From: Armatimonadota bacterium
GTDB taxonomy: Bacteria > Armatimonadota > JAAZEB01
NCBI GenBank assembly: GCA_012841485.1
Contig: DUUU01000179.1
Span: 1 to 7,470, forward strand
DNA: 7,470 bases
Reading direction: 5' to 3'
Shown: in pieces, positions 1 to 4,727 of the stretch
How the letters are laid out: every line of letters begins with the position of its first letter
Numbering within the stretch: position 1 is the stretch's first letter
Made by a program: the position numbers and the translations under genes
The notes under the pieces: generated by a model
Seen by the model: only the letters and a program-made list of their open reading frames with translations
Databases searched by the model: none
Told to the model about the DNA's origin: nothing

Positions 1-2
1 TC

Positions 3-98
3 TGCCCGCACTTCACCCCGGTGCATGATGAGGCCGCGCCTCTGGTTGCCGAGAAGGGGATCACCCTCGCCTATGATGGCATGACGGTGGAGTTCTGA
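3..98 (+). CDS. C-terminal fragment of an unidentified protein, possibly MBL-fold hydrolase
   Basis: The window opens inside a reading frame that runs 31 codons to a TGA at 96-98; its start lies upstream of the window. The visible tail reads C-P-H-F-T-P-V-H-D-E near its beginning and ends A-Y-D-G-M-T-V-E-F. A closing A-Y-D-G-(M/L)-x-(I/V)-E after a His-rich stretch recalls the C-terminus of PhnP-like metallo-beta-lactamase-fold hydrolases, but this is a resemblance from memory and the fragment is too short to prove a family. Codon third positions are mostly G or C, as in the neighbouring genes. The next gene begins 99 nt downstream on the same strand, so co-transcription is possible. Confidence 0.5.
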   Translation, partial: CPHFTPVHDEAAPLVAEKGITLAYDGMTVEF

Positions 99-197
99 GG
101 GGCCGGCGGCCATCAACCGATCTCCCATGGAGCCGCCTGCTGCGTGGCGATCAGGCGGGCGGCGCGTGCGCTCGCCGCTTTGTCCGGAGGGCAACGC

Positions 198-1253
198 ATG
201 CTGCCGCAGAGTATCGATGACTGGAAGCTGAAGGATTTCTTGCCGGAGTCGGAGCTGGTCCTGCCGGAGCACCAGGTCGACCGCCCTCGGTTCCCGGCGA
301 TCGATGCGCACAACCACCTGGGAGGGATCGTGCGCCAGGGGGGCGAGGCAGTTGCCCGTCTGGTGGAGCTGATGGACAGCGTTGGCCTGCGGGCGATGGT
401 CAACCTGGATGCGGGCTATGGCGGCGCGGTCTCCCTGGAAGAGTGCCTGCGCCTGCTAAAAGAGCCCTACCCAGAGCGCTTTATCCTCTTCCACACCTTG
501 AATTGGAAACGTGTTGAGGAGGGCGAGGGCTTTGGGGAGCGGATGGCGGCTGACCTGCGTGAGGCCGTCTCTCGCGGGGCCCAGGGCGTGAAGATTCACA
601 AGAGCCTCGGGCTGCGCATCCGCGATCCCCAGGGGAGGCTGCTCATGCCGGATGATGAGCGCCTTGACCCTGTCTTTGCGGCCGCGGGCGAGGTAGGCGT
701 GCCTGTGCTCTACCACGTCGCGGATCCGCGCGCCTTCTTCCGGCCGCTCGATGGACGCAACGAACGCCTGGAGCAGCTGGGACGACACCCCGACTGGCAC
801 TTCTACGGGGGCGATTTTCCCCCGTTCGAGGCGCTGATGGAAGCCCAGACGTGCTTGGTGCGGCGCCATCCGAACACCACCTTCATCTCGGCGCATCTCT
901 GCTCCTATGTGGAGAATCTGGGGTGGGTGAGCGACCTCCTGGACGCCTGCCCCAACCTGAACGTGGACCTCTCCGCGCGTTACGAGGAACTTGGCCGCCA
1001 GCCCTACACCGCGCGGCGCTTCTTCCTCCGGTATGCGGATCGCATCCTTTTCGGCGCCGATTTCGAGCCAGAAGCGTGGCATTACCGCGTGTTCTATCGC
1101 TTTCTCGAAACTGATGACGAGTACTTCCCGTACGCCATCGGACCGCGCCCCCAGAAGGGCCGGTGGCGCATCTATGGCATTTTCCTGCCCGACGACGTCC
1201 TGCGCAAGGTGTACGCGGAGAACGCTGCCCGGCTCATCCCGGGCGTGAGGTAG
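198..1253 (+). CDS. Amidohydrolase-2 family metal-dependent hydrolase (TIM barrel)
   Basis: A 351-residue protein of the amidohydrolase-2 group (PF04909 type), whose members use a metal-activated water to hydrolyse or decarboxylate small carbon compounds. Visible metal-site candidates are the H-N-H of D-A-H-N-H-L (His38 and His40), His173 in L-Y-H-V-A-D-P, His233 in I-S-A-H-L, and Asp288 in L-F-G-A-D-F. V-K-I-H-K at 131-135 supplies another barrel strand. The C-terminal L-P-D-D-V-L-R-K-V-Y-A-E-N-A-A-R-L is the usual family ending. The ATG at 198 is preferred over the GTG at 144 because GGAGG (186-190) lies 7 nt upstream and the extra 18 residues of the longer form look non-coding. No signal peptide or membrane segment is visible, so it is probably cytoplasmic. 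The substrate cannot be told from sequence; neighbours give no pathway clue. Confidence 0.88.
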   Translation: MLPQSIDDWKLKDFLPESELVLPEHQVDRPRFPAIDAHNHLGGIVRQGGEAVARLVELMDSVGLRAMVNLDAGYGGAVSLEECLRLLKEPYPERFILFHTLNWKRVEEGEGFGERMAADLREAVSRGAQGVKIHKSLGLRIRDPQGRLLMPDDERLDPVFAAAGEVGVPVLYHVADPRAFFRPLDGRNERLEQLGRHPDWHFYGGDFPPFEALMEAQTCLVRRHPNTTFISAHLCSYVENLGWVSDLLDACPNLNVDLSARYEELGRQPYTARRFFLRYADRILFGADFEPEAWHYRVFYRFLETDDEYFPYAIGPRPQKGRWRIYGIFLPDDVLRKVYAENAARLIPGVR

Positions 1254-1309
1254 GGCGGGAAAGGGGCATCGGCTTGGGATCGGCGGAGTGCCGTCCACAG
1301 GCGGTGTCG

Positions 1310-1328
1310 TCTCCCGTATGCGGGGAGA
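1310..1328 (+). other. Stem-loop downstream of the amidohydrolase gene
   Basis: TCTCCC (1310-1315) and GGGAGA (1323-1328) form a 6-bp stem with a 7-nt loop, 56 nt after the amidohydrolase stop codon. There is no T-run after it on the + strand, so it is not a classical intrinsic terminator. It may be a 3'-end processing or protective structure, or chance in GC-rich DNA. Confidence 0.3.
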
Positions 1329-1389
1329 GAGGTGCAGGCTGGTCCTCCGGCGTATGCCGCGAGCGAGAGTAAGAGCCGATGAAGCGTCG

Positions 1390-1425
1390 CCCACTGCATT
1401 CGAGGGCAACGCGAGTGGGTATAAT
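1390..1425 (+). promoter_or_regulatory. Promoter of the RRM gene, flanked by an inverted repeat
   Basis: A perfect TATAAT -10 box lies at 1420-1425. No good -35 match stands at 16-18 nt; the nearest candidates have poor spacing. An inverted repeat, CCCACT (1390-1395) and AGTGGG (1414-1419), brackets the expected -35 and spacer zone, and its right arm directly abuts the -10 box. The layout suits an operator bound by a regulator, or an activator site compensating for the weak -35, but this is inference. The predicted transcription start is near 1432, giving a leader of about 110 nt. Confidence 0.55.
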
Positions 1426-1439
1426 GGGGGTATGCGGGG

Positions 1440-1501
1440 TCGCCCTGGGTCCACGGGCGATCGCATGGGGAAAGCGCAGTCCGCTTCGGGGCCGGCTTTC
1501 C
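1440..1501 (+). promoter_or_regulatory. Structured 5' leader of the RRM gene with competing stems
   Basis: The predicted leader holds TCGCCC/GGGCGA (1440-1445 with 1455-1460). It also holds two mutually exclusive stems: AAGCG/CGCTT (1472-1476 with 1482-1486) and GGAAAGC/GCTTTCC (1469-1475 with 1495-1501). The second pair shares its left arm with the first. Long folded leaders are common in front of bacterial cold-responsive RNA-binding protein genes, and autoregulation by the product is conceivable. No known riboswitch class was recognised. Stems of this size arise often in GC-rich DNA, so confidence is modest. Confidence 0.3.
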
Positions 1502-1540
1502 GTCCGGGTGTGGGGTGATGGGCCGTGAAAGGAGCCGCAA

Positions 1541-1942
1541 ATGGCAAAACGGCTGTTCGTGGGTGGTCTTTCCTTTGATACGAGTTCGGCGGAGCTCCGA
1601 AAGGCGTTCGAGGCGGTGGGGCCGGTCGTCGCGGCGGATGTGGTGATGGATCGGGAAACGGGGCGGAGCCGGGGATTTGGCTTCGTGGAGATGGCAAACG
1701 ACGAGGATGCGGCAACCGCTGTCGCTCAGCTCAATGGGACCACTTTGGGTGGGCGCACGCTGACGGTGAACGAGGCGTCGGCGCGATCCGAGCGCGGAGG
1801 CGGAGGTCGGAGCGGCGCCGGCCGTGGAGGGGGGCCTGGCCGCGGGCGTGGCGAGCGTGAACAACGCAGTCGCAGTGTCGAGGGGGGCCGCGCCGGGCGC
1901 ATTCCCGGTGCCGGCGGCTACGGCGGCAAGAACTCCTGGTAG
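1541..1942 (+). CDS. Single-RRM RNA-binding protein with Gly/Arg-rich tail
   Basis: A 133-residue protein. Residues 3 to about 80 form one RNA recognition motif (PF00076 type): RNP2 is L-F-V-G-G-L at 5-10 and RNP1 is R-G-F-G-F-V-E-M at 44-51, with the aromatic residues that stack on RNA at Phe6, Phe47 and Phe49. D-R-E-T-G-R-S-R before RNP1 and L-N-G after it are standard. Residues 82-128 are rich in Gly and Arg with few hydrophobics, an RGG-like disordered tail that probably adds nonspecific RNA affinity. The overall plan matches the small bacterial Rbp proteins known from cyanobacteria and other phyla, where several are cold-induced and act on mRNA. The ATG at 1541 follows AAAGGAG (1528-1534) with a 6-nt spacer. 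It is monocistronic here, with its own promoter and a long leader. RNA targets are unknown. Confidence 0.93.
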   Translation: MAKRLFVGGLSFDTSSAELRKAFEAVGPVVAADVVMDRETGRSRGFGFVEMANDEDAATAVAQLNGTTLGGRTLTVNEASARSERGGGGRSGAGRGGGPGRGRGEREQRSRSVEGGRAGRIPGAGGYGGKNSW

Positions 1943-2203
1943 GCCGGCACTCCCGGCTACCGCATGAAGGCCTGGCGTGCCAGCAGGGATCTCCTCTCCG
2001 TGTGGCTTGGGGAAGGGAACGCGCGCCCCCCATGAGCGCATCGCGCGGGCCGAGGCCTCGTTGCAGCACGGCTCTTCGGTCCTGGAGCCTGCCCTGCTGG
2101 ATTGGGGCCTTCTGCTGCCCGTGGTTCACCGGTGAGCAGGATAAGCAATGACAGGTTGCCTATGGGCCTTTCGCTTGTAGGCTGGAGCGGGGGAACCCTT
2201 CTC
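1943..2203 (+). other. Convergent intergenic region between the RRM and Gdx genes
   Basis: This stretch separates the ends of two convergent genes. GCCGG (1943-1947) and CCGGC (1953-1957) could form a small hairpin right after the RRM stop codon, but no T-run follows. A frame open from 1968 to a TGA at 2133-2135 on the + strand has GC-rich third positions but no Shine-Dalgarno sequence, no convincing start and no recognisable motif, so it is not called as a gene. Nothing else stands out. Confidence 0.4.
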
Positions 2204-2521
2204 CTATGCGGAGGTGACCTTGAGTCCGATGATCCCCGCTGCAATCAGCGCGAGGCACACGAGCCGGATCGCGTGGCGGGGCTCGCCCAACACGAGGATG
2301 CCGAAGATCACGGTGCCAATGGCCCCAATCCCCGTCCACACGGCGTAAGCCGTGCCGACCGGCAGATCTCGCACGGCAAGCCCGAGGAGAAAGACGCTTG
2401 CCGCCATGAAGGCAAGCGTGACCAGAGAGGGCCAGAACTTAGTGAAGCCAGCCGTCGATTTCAGGCCAACGGCCCAAGCGACCTCGAACAACCCCGCTAG
2501 AAAAAGGATCACCCACGCCAT
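2204..2521 (-). CDS. gdx: Guanidinium exporter of the SMR family (Gdx/SugE type)
   Basis: A 105-residue four-helix membrane protein of the small multidrug resistance family, in the Gdx branch that exports guanidinium in exchange for protons as an antiparallel dual-topology dimer. Hydrophobic helices fall at about 2-21, 30-48, 56-77 and 84-102. Glu13 in helix 1 ([12 protein letters not shown]) is the essential proton/substrate carboxylate. W-A-V-G-L-K and [14 protein letters not shown] at 55-68 are typical of Gdx/SugE rather than of EmrE-like drug pumps. The frame is open upstream to a TTG at 2596, but that extension is only translated leader. The ATG at 2521 has GGAGG (2530-2534) 8 nt upstream and gives the family length. 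The leader carries a likely guanidine-II riboswitch, which supports guanidinium as substrate and indicates induction by it. Confidence 0.94.
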   Translation of the reverse strand: MAWVILFLAGLFEVAWAVGLKSTAGFTKFWPSLVTLAFMAASVFLLGLAVRDLPVGTAYAVWTGIGAIGTVIFGILVLGEPRHAIRLVCLALIAAGIIGLKVTSA

Positions 2522-2529
2522 GCACCGAT

Positions 2530-2589
2530 CCTCCGGTGTGAAGGGGGCGTCCCCTTCGCGATAGCAGCGCACGCTGGGTCGTCCCAACG
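2530..2589 (-). promoter_or_regulatory. Candidate guanidine-II (mini-ykkC) riboswitch with ribosome binding site
   Basis: Read on the - strand, two short hairpins stand in tandem before the exporter gene. P1 (2589 to 2572) is CGTTGGG-ACGA-CCCAGCG, 7 bp including one T-G wobble. P2 (2557 to 2540) is GAAGGGG-ACGC-CCCCTTC, 7 bp. The linker is 14 nt. Two hairpins with ACGR loops define the guanidine-II class, and SMR exporters are its commonest targets. P1 fits exactly; P2 ends in C instead of a purine. The P2 3' arm CCTTC (2544-2540) can instead pair with the GGAGG ribosome binding site (2534-2530) across a 5-nt loop. This predicts translation off without ligand and on when guanidine stabilises P1 and P2. 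Confidence 0.75.
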
Positions 2590-2611
2590 GGGCCAAAAGG
2601 CCGACTGGTTG

Positions 2612-2633
2612 GCGACACTGAAATCAGTGTCGC
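2612..2633. repeat. Perfect 10-bp inverted repeat upstream of the riboswitch
   Basis: GCGACACTGA (2612-2621) and TCAGTGTCGC (2624-2633) are perfect complements separated by AA. It lies 22 nt upstream of riboswitch hairpin P1 on the - strand. GGCC-TTTT-GGCC (2591-2602, read on the - strand) sits between them. The perfect dyad could be a regulator's operator, a leader hairpin, or the relic of a mobile-element end; sequence alone does not decide. No convincing -35/-10 pair was found in 2590-2738 to place it relative to a transcription start. Confidence 0.6.
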
Positions 2634-2738
2634 ACCGTCTCATCAGCACTCTCAGTCTCAGGGCCATTTCGAGCAGGGTCAGAGTGTGAAGCCACGCTGC
2701 CAAACGATCAAGGCACTTCAGCGAGGGGCCGGTCTCGG

Positions 2739-3158
2739 CTACTCGCCGATAATCTTCACCAGCACGCGCTTGCGCCGGCCCCCATCGAACTCGCCGTAGA
2801 AGATCTGCTCCCAGGGGCCGAAATCGAGCTTACCGTTGGTGATGGCGACGACTACCTCCCGGCCCATCACCTGGCGCTTCAGGTGAGCGTCTCCGTTATC
2901 CTCACCTGTGCGGTTGTGCTGGTAGCGGCTGATGGGCTCATGGGGGGCCAGACTCTCCAGCCACTCCTCATAATCGTGGTGCAGGCCCCGCTCGTCGTCG
3001 TTGATGAAGACCGAGGCCGTAATGTGCATGGCGTTGCAGAGCAGCAGGCCCTCGCGGATGCCGCTCTTGCGCAGGCATTCCTCTACCTGGGGCGTAATGT
3101 TGATGAATGCCCGCCGCTGCGGGACGTTGAACCACAGTTCCTCGCGGTAGCTCTTCAT
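2739..3158 (-). CDS. yjbQ: YjbQ/UPF0047 family protein (secondary thiamine-phosphate synthase-like)
   Basis: A 139-residue protein of the YjbQ family (PF01894), matching the family's usual length of about 130-140. Visible signatures are [10 protein letters not shown] at 44-53, H-H-D-Y-E-E-W at 60-66, [16 protein letters not shown] at 79-94, M-G-R at 98-100, and [13 protein letters not shown] at 114-126. His45, His81 and His92 are the likely conserved pocket residues. E. coli YjbQ shows weak thiamine-phosphate synthase activity and the family carries that name, but its physiological role is not settled. No signal peptide is seen, so it is probably cytoplasmic. No Shine-Dalgarno sequence precedes the ATG; instead a -10 box ends 6 nt before it, suggesting leaderless translation. 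The gene lies upstream of gdx on the same strand with a 217-nt gap. Confidence 0.92.
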   Translation of the reverse strand: MKSYREELWFNVPQRRAFINITPQVEECLRKSGIREGLLLCNAMHITASVFINDDERGLHHDYEEWLESLAPHEPISRYQHNRTGEDNGDAHLKRQVMGREVVVAITNGKLDFGPWEQIFYGEFDGGRRKRVLVKIIGE

Positions 3159-3164
3159 GCCCGT

Positions 3165-3193
3165 ATGATACCACGAACCAACCCGATGCGCAA
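3165..3193 (-). promoter_or_regulatory. Extended -10 promoter of yjbQ, predicted leaderless transcript
   Basis: On the - strand, TTGCGC (3193-3188), a 17-nt spacer and TATCAT (3170-3165) form a sigma-70-type promoter. A TG one base before the -10 makes the extended form TGGTATCAT. Only 6 nt separate the -10 from the yjbQ ATG, placing the expected start of transcription at or within a base or two of the start codon. The absence of a ribosome binding site agrees with a leaderless mRNA. Confidence 0.62.
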
Positions 3194-3329
3194 CCGGCGG
3201 CCCATATCGTAGGCGCCGCGGACCCGCAGATGCGCTGCTGCCCGGTCGCCCGCCCTCCTATCCCTCTGCCCCTCTCGGTCGCCTGATAAGCGCCCAAACA
3301 GTTCGCGCCCATATCTTTGCGCCCTGTCA

Positions 3330-3365
3330 TCCCGCAGGAGGCTGCCGCTGCCTCGGCGAACGGGA
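3330..3365. repeat. Nested stem-loop in the gene-free interval
   Basis: TCCCG (3330-3334) pairs with CGGGA (3361-3365), enclosing GAGGC (3338-3342) paired with GCCTC (3350-3354). The two 5-bp stems are separated by a 3/6-nt internal loop and capped by a 7-nt loop. No T-run follows on either strand. Confidence 0.45.
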
Positions 3366-3430
3366 GTATATCGGTAATGCAGGCAGCGAAGACCGAAGCC
3401 AGCATCGACGTGGGCGGCATGGTTGCCGGG

Positions 3431-3460
3431 GGCGCGGGTCGCCTTCGAGGCGAGCGCGCC
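3431..3460. repeat. Strong 12-bp interrupted hairpin in the gene-free interval
   Basis: GGCGCG (3431-3436) pairs with CGCGCC (3455-3460), and inside it TCGCCT (3439-3444) pairs with AGGCGA (3448-3453) around a 3-nt TCG loop. Only a GG/G internal loop interrupts the stem. This is the most stable-looking element in the interval. It lacks a T-tract on both strands, so it is not an obvious terminator. Confidence 0.6.
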
Positions 3461-3582
3461 GGCCGTGAGCGCGACGGAGGGCGGCGGCGGCGCATTCCAG
3501 CTCCCCCAGCCGGGTACTCCTCTGGACTGACAAGAAGCGTCGCTTCATCGCTCTCGGCAACGGGGTGAACCTGACCAGACTG

Positions 3583-3613
3583 CTCGTGAGAGAGGGCCGG
3601 CGTGCCTCACGAG
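3583..3613. repeat. 8-bp inverted repeat in the gene-free interval
   Basis: CTCGTGAG (3583-3590) and CTCACGAG (3606-3613) are perfect complements with a 15-nt loop. It lies about 270 nt before the response regulator ATG. It could be an operator or a transcribed hairpin. Confidence 0.5.
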
Positions 3614-3884
3614 AGGATGCTCCCGGATGAGCGGGGAGACGCGATCGGTGTTCTCCTGGGACTCTTGGCCCCCGCGAGCCAGAGCCTTCCGCGCGTCGGT
3701 CCGGCTGGTCTCTGCCGGGCAAGGGAGGGTTCCGGCGTTCGTAGTGGAGGCACGGGAATAGTCCAGGGTGGCCCTCTGCGGGTGGTCCGGAGGAGGGGTG
3801 AGGCCTGCCAGAGGAACCGCCCGAATAGATCGCATACCAAGCAAAAGTATCGCTGTGGTGTTAGGAAGGCCGACTGTGTAACCG

Positions 3885-4559
3885 ATGAAGGTGCTTGTCG
3901 TTGATGATGAGCCAGTGATCACGGATCCGATTCGTACTGTGCTGCAGATGGAAGGCTATCAGGTGTGTGTGCGCGCCACCGCGGCGGCCTGTCTGGTTGC
4001 GGTACGCACCTGGCGTCCGGATCTGATCCTGCTGGATATCATGATGCCTGGGGGGATGACGGGTTTGGATGCCTTGCGCATCATACGCCAGGAGACGGAC
4101 CTGCCGGTCATCTTGATTACCGGGCGCAGCGAGGACGCCTACAAAGTATTAGGCCTTGAATACGCAGACGACTACCTGGTGAAGCCATTTACGATGCCCG
4201 AGATGCTCAGCCGGATCCGGGCGGTGATGCGCCGGGTTCGCCCGCGGCCGGCTCGAGAGGCCACCATTGAAGCGGGCGATCTCCGCATTGACCTCGATGC
4301 CCGTCTGGTCACCCTGGCTGGGAGGGTGATCTCGCTCACTCCGAAAGAGTTTGATATCCTGCTCACGCTGGCCTCACGCCCTAACCGCGTTTTCACCCAC
4401 GAGGAGCTTGCCGAGCGGGCCTGGGGACCCAACGAATACGTCAGCCCACGCACTCTCGCTGTCCATGTCGGCGCAGTACGCCGGAAGCTGGGCGGGGGAG
4501 CCGGGCGCCCGTCTCCCATCCTGACTGTGCGCGGTGTGGGTTTTCGTTTCGTGGCCTAA
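3885..4559 (+). CDS. OmpR/PhoB-family response regulator
   Basis: A 224-residue two-component response regulator. The receiver domain (about 1-118) has the acidic pair Asp7/Asp8, phospho-acceptor Asp51 in L-L-D-I-M-M-P, Thr79 and Lys100 in Y-L-V-K-P-F. The usual L-x-x-G-A-D-D-Y before that lysine reads L-E-Y-A-D-D-Y here, apparently one residue short, a small oddity in the output face. The winged-helix DNA-binding domain (about 127-224) shows L-T-P-K-E-F-D-I-L-L at 151-160, the recognition-helix zone S-P-R-T-L-A-V-H-V-G-A-V-R-R-K-L at 187-202, and the closing V-R-G-V-G-F-R-F. The ATG at 3885 begins directly on the first receiver strand; the only purine-rich site, AGGAAGG (3863-3869), is 15 nt away, so translation initiation is unusual or weak. 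The histidine kinase 168 nt downstream is the probable partner. Confidence 0.93.
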   Translation: MKVLVVDDEPVITDPIRTVLQMEGYQVCVRATAAACLVAVRTWRPDLILLDIMMPGGMTGLDALRIIRQETDLPVILITGRSEDAYKVLGLEYADDYLVKPFTMPEMLSRIRAVMRRVRPRPAREATIEAGDLRIDLDARLVTLAGRVISLTPKEFDILLTLASRPNRVFTHEELAERAWGPNEYVSPRTLAVHVGAVRRKLGGGAGRPSPILTVRGVGFRFVA

Positions 4560-4673
4560 CGCATTCAGCGGGGCCTTCTGCATGCACGCGCGCGTTCCTG
4601 GGGGTGGGCTGGCGACGTGGCAACATTCTTTACGATTCCTTTGCATTCCCTTCGGCATGCCTGAATCTTCGTG

Positions 4674-4682
4674 TGCTATACT
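4674..4682 (+). promoter_or_regulatory. Extended -10 promoter of the histidine kinase gene
   Basis: TG (4674-4675), one base, then TATACT (4677-4682) gives an extended -10 element. No good -35 is seen at 16-18 nt, which this promoter type tolerates. The predicted start near 4689 leaves a leader of about 40 nt. The kinase can therefore be transcribed independently of the response regulator gene that ends at 4559. Confidence 0.5.
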
Positions 4683-4727
4683 CTGCACCGACGGGAGGGG
4701 GTCAGCTCCCAATAACCCACTGCGCAT

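Larger units (their letters stand above)
3194..3884. other. Gene-free interval with several stem-loops
   Basis: About 690 nt between the divergent yjbQ and response-regulator genes. Open frames exist on both strands, as expected at high GC, but all are rich in Arg, Pro, Ser and Gly, lack ribosome binding sites and carry no motif I recognise. Three strong stem-loops (3330-3365, 3431-3460, 3583-3613) and a small one (GAAGC-GTC-GCTTC, 3534-3546) cluster in its central third. The hexamer GCGCCC occurs three times in the neighbouring segment 3290-3324. No tRNA or other known RNA gene was recognised. Confidence 0.5.

Noticed and set aside
133..158. 7-bp inverted repeat CCGCCTG/CAGGCGG between the first two genes
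   Set aside because: No T-run, 12-nt loop and very GC-rich sequence; a chance stem is likely and the neighbouring genes may be co-transcribed.
456..1715. 419-codon open frame on the - strand opposite the amidohydrolase
   Set aside because: It is antisense to a gene with clear catalytic motifs, is rich in Pro, Arg and His, has no ribosome binding site, and runs past the amidohydrolase end into the promoter and the RRM gene. It is a high-GC shadow.
1172..2041. 289-codon open frame on the - strand across the RRM gene
   Set aside because: Low-complexity Ala/Pro/Arg composition antisense to a well-supported RRM gene; no motif.
1968..2135. Possible small gene or gene remnant after the RRM gene
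   Set aside because: About 55 codons with GC-rich third positions, but no ribosome binding site, no good start codon and no recognisable motif.
3469..3628. Open frame with a K-K-R-R-F-I-A-L-G-N-G-V stretch, considered as a pseudogene fragment
   Set aside because: Only 52 sense codons before the stop, no start and no family I can name; kept as part of the gene-free interval.
3602..3904. 100-codon + strand frame overlapping the response regulator start
   Set aside because: Arg/Gly-rich with no motif, no ribosome binding site, and overlapping a confident gene start.
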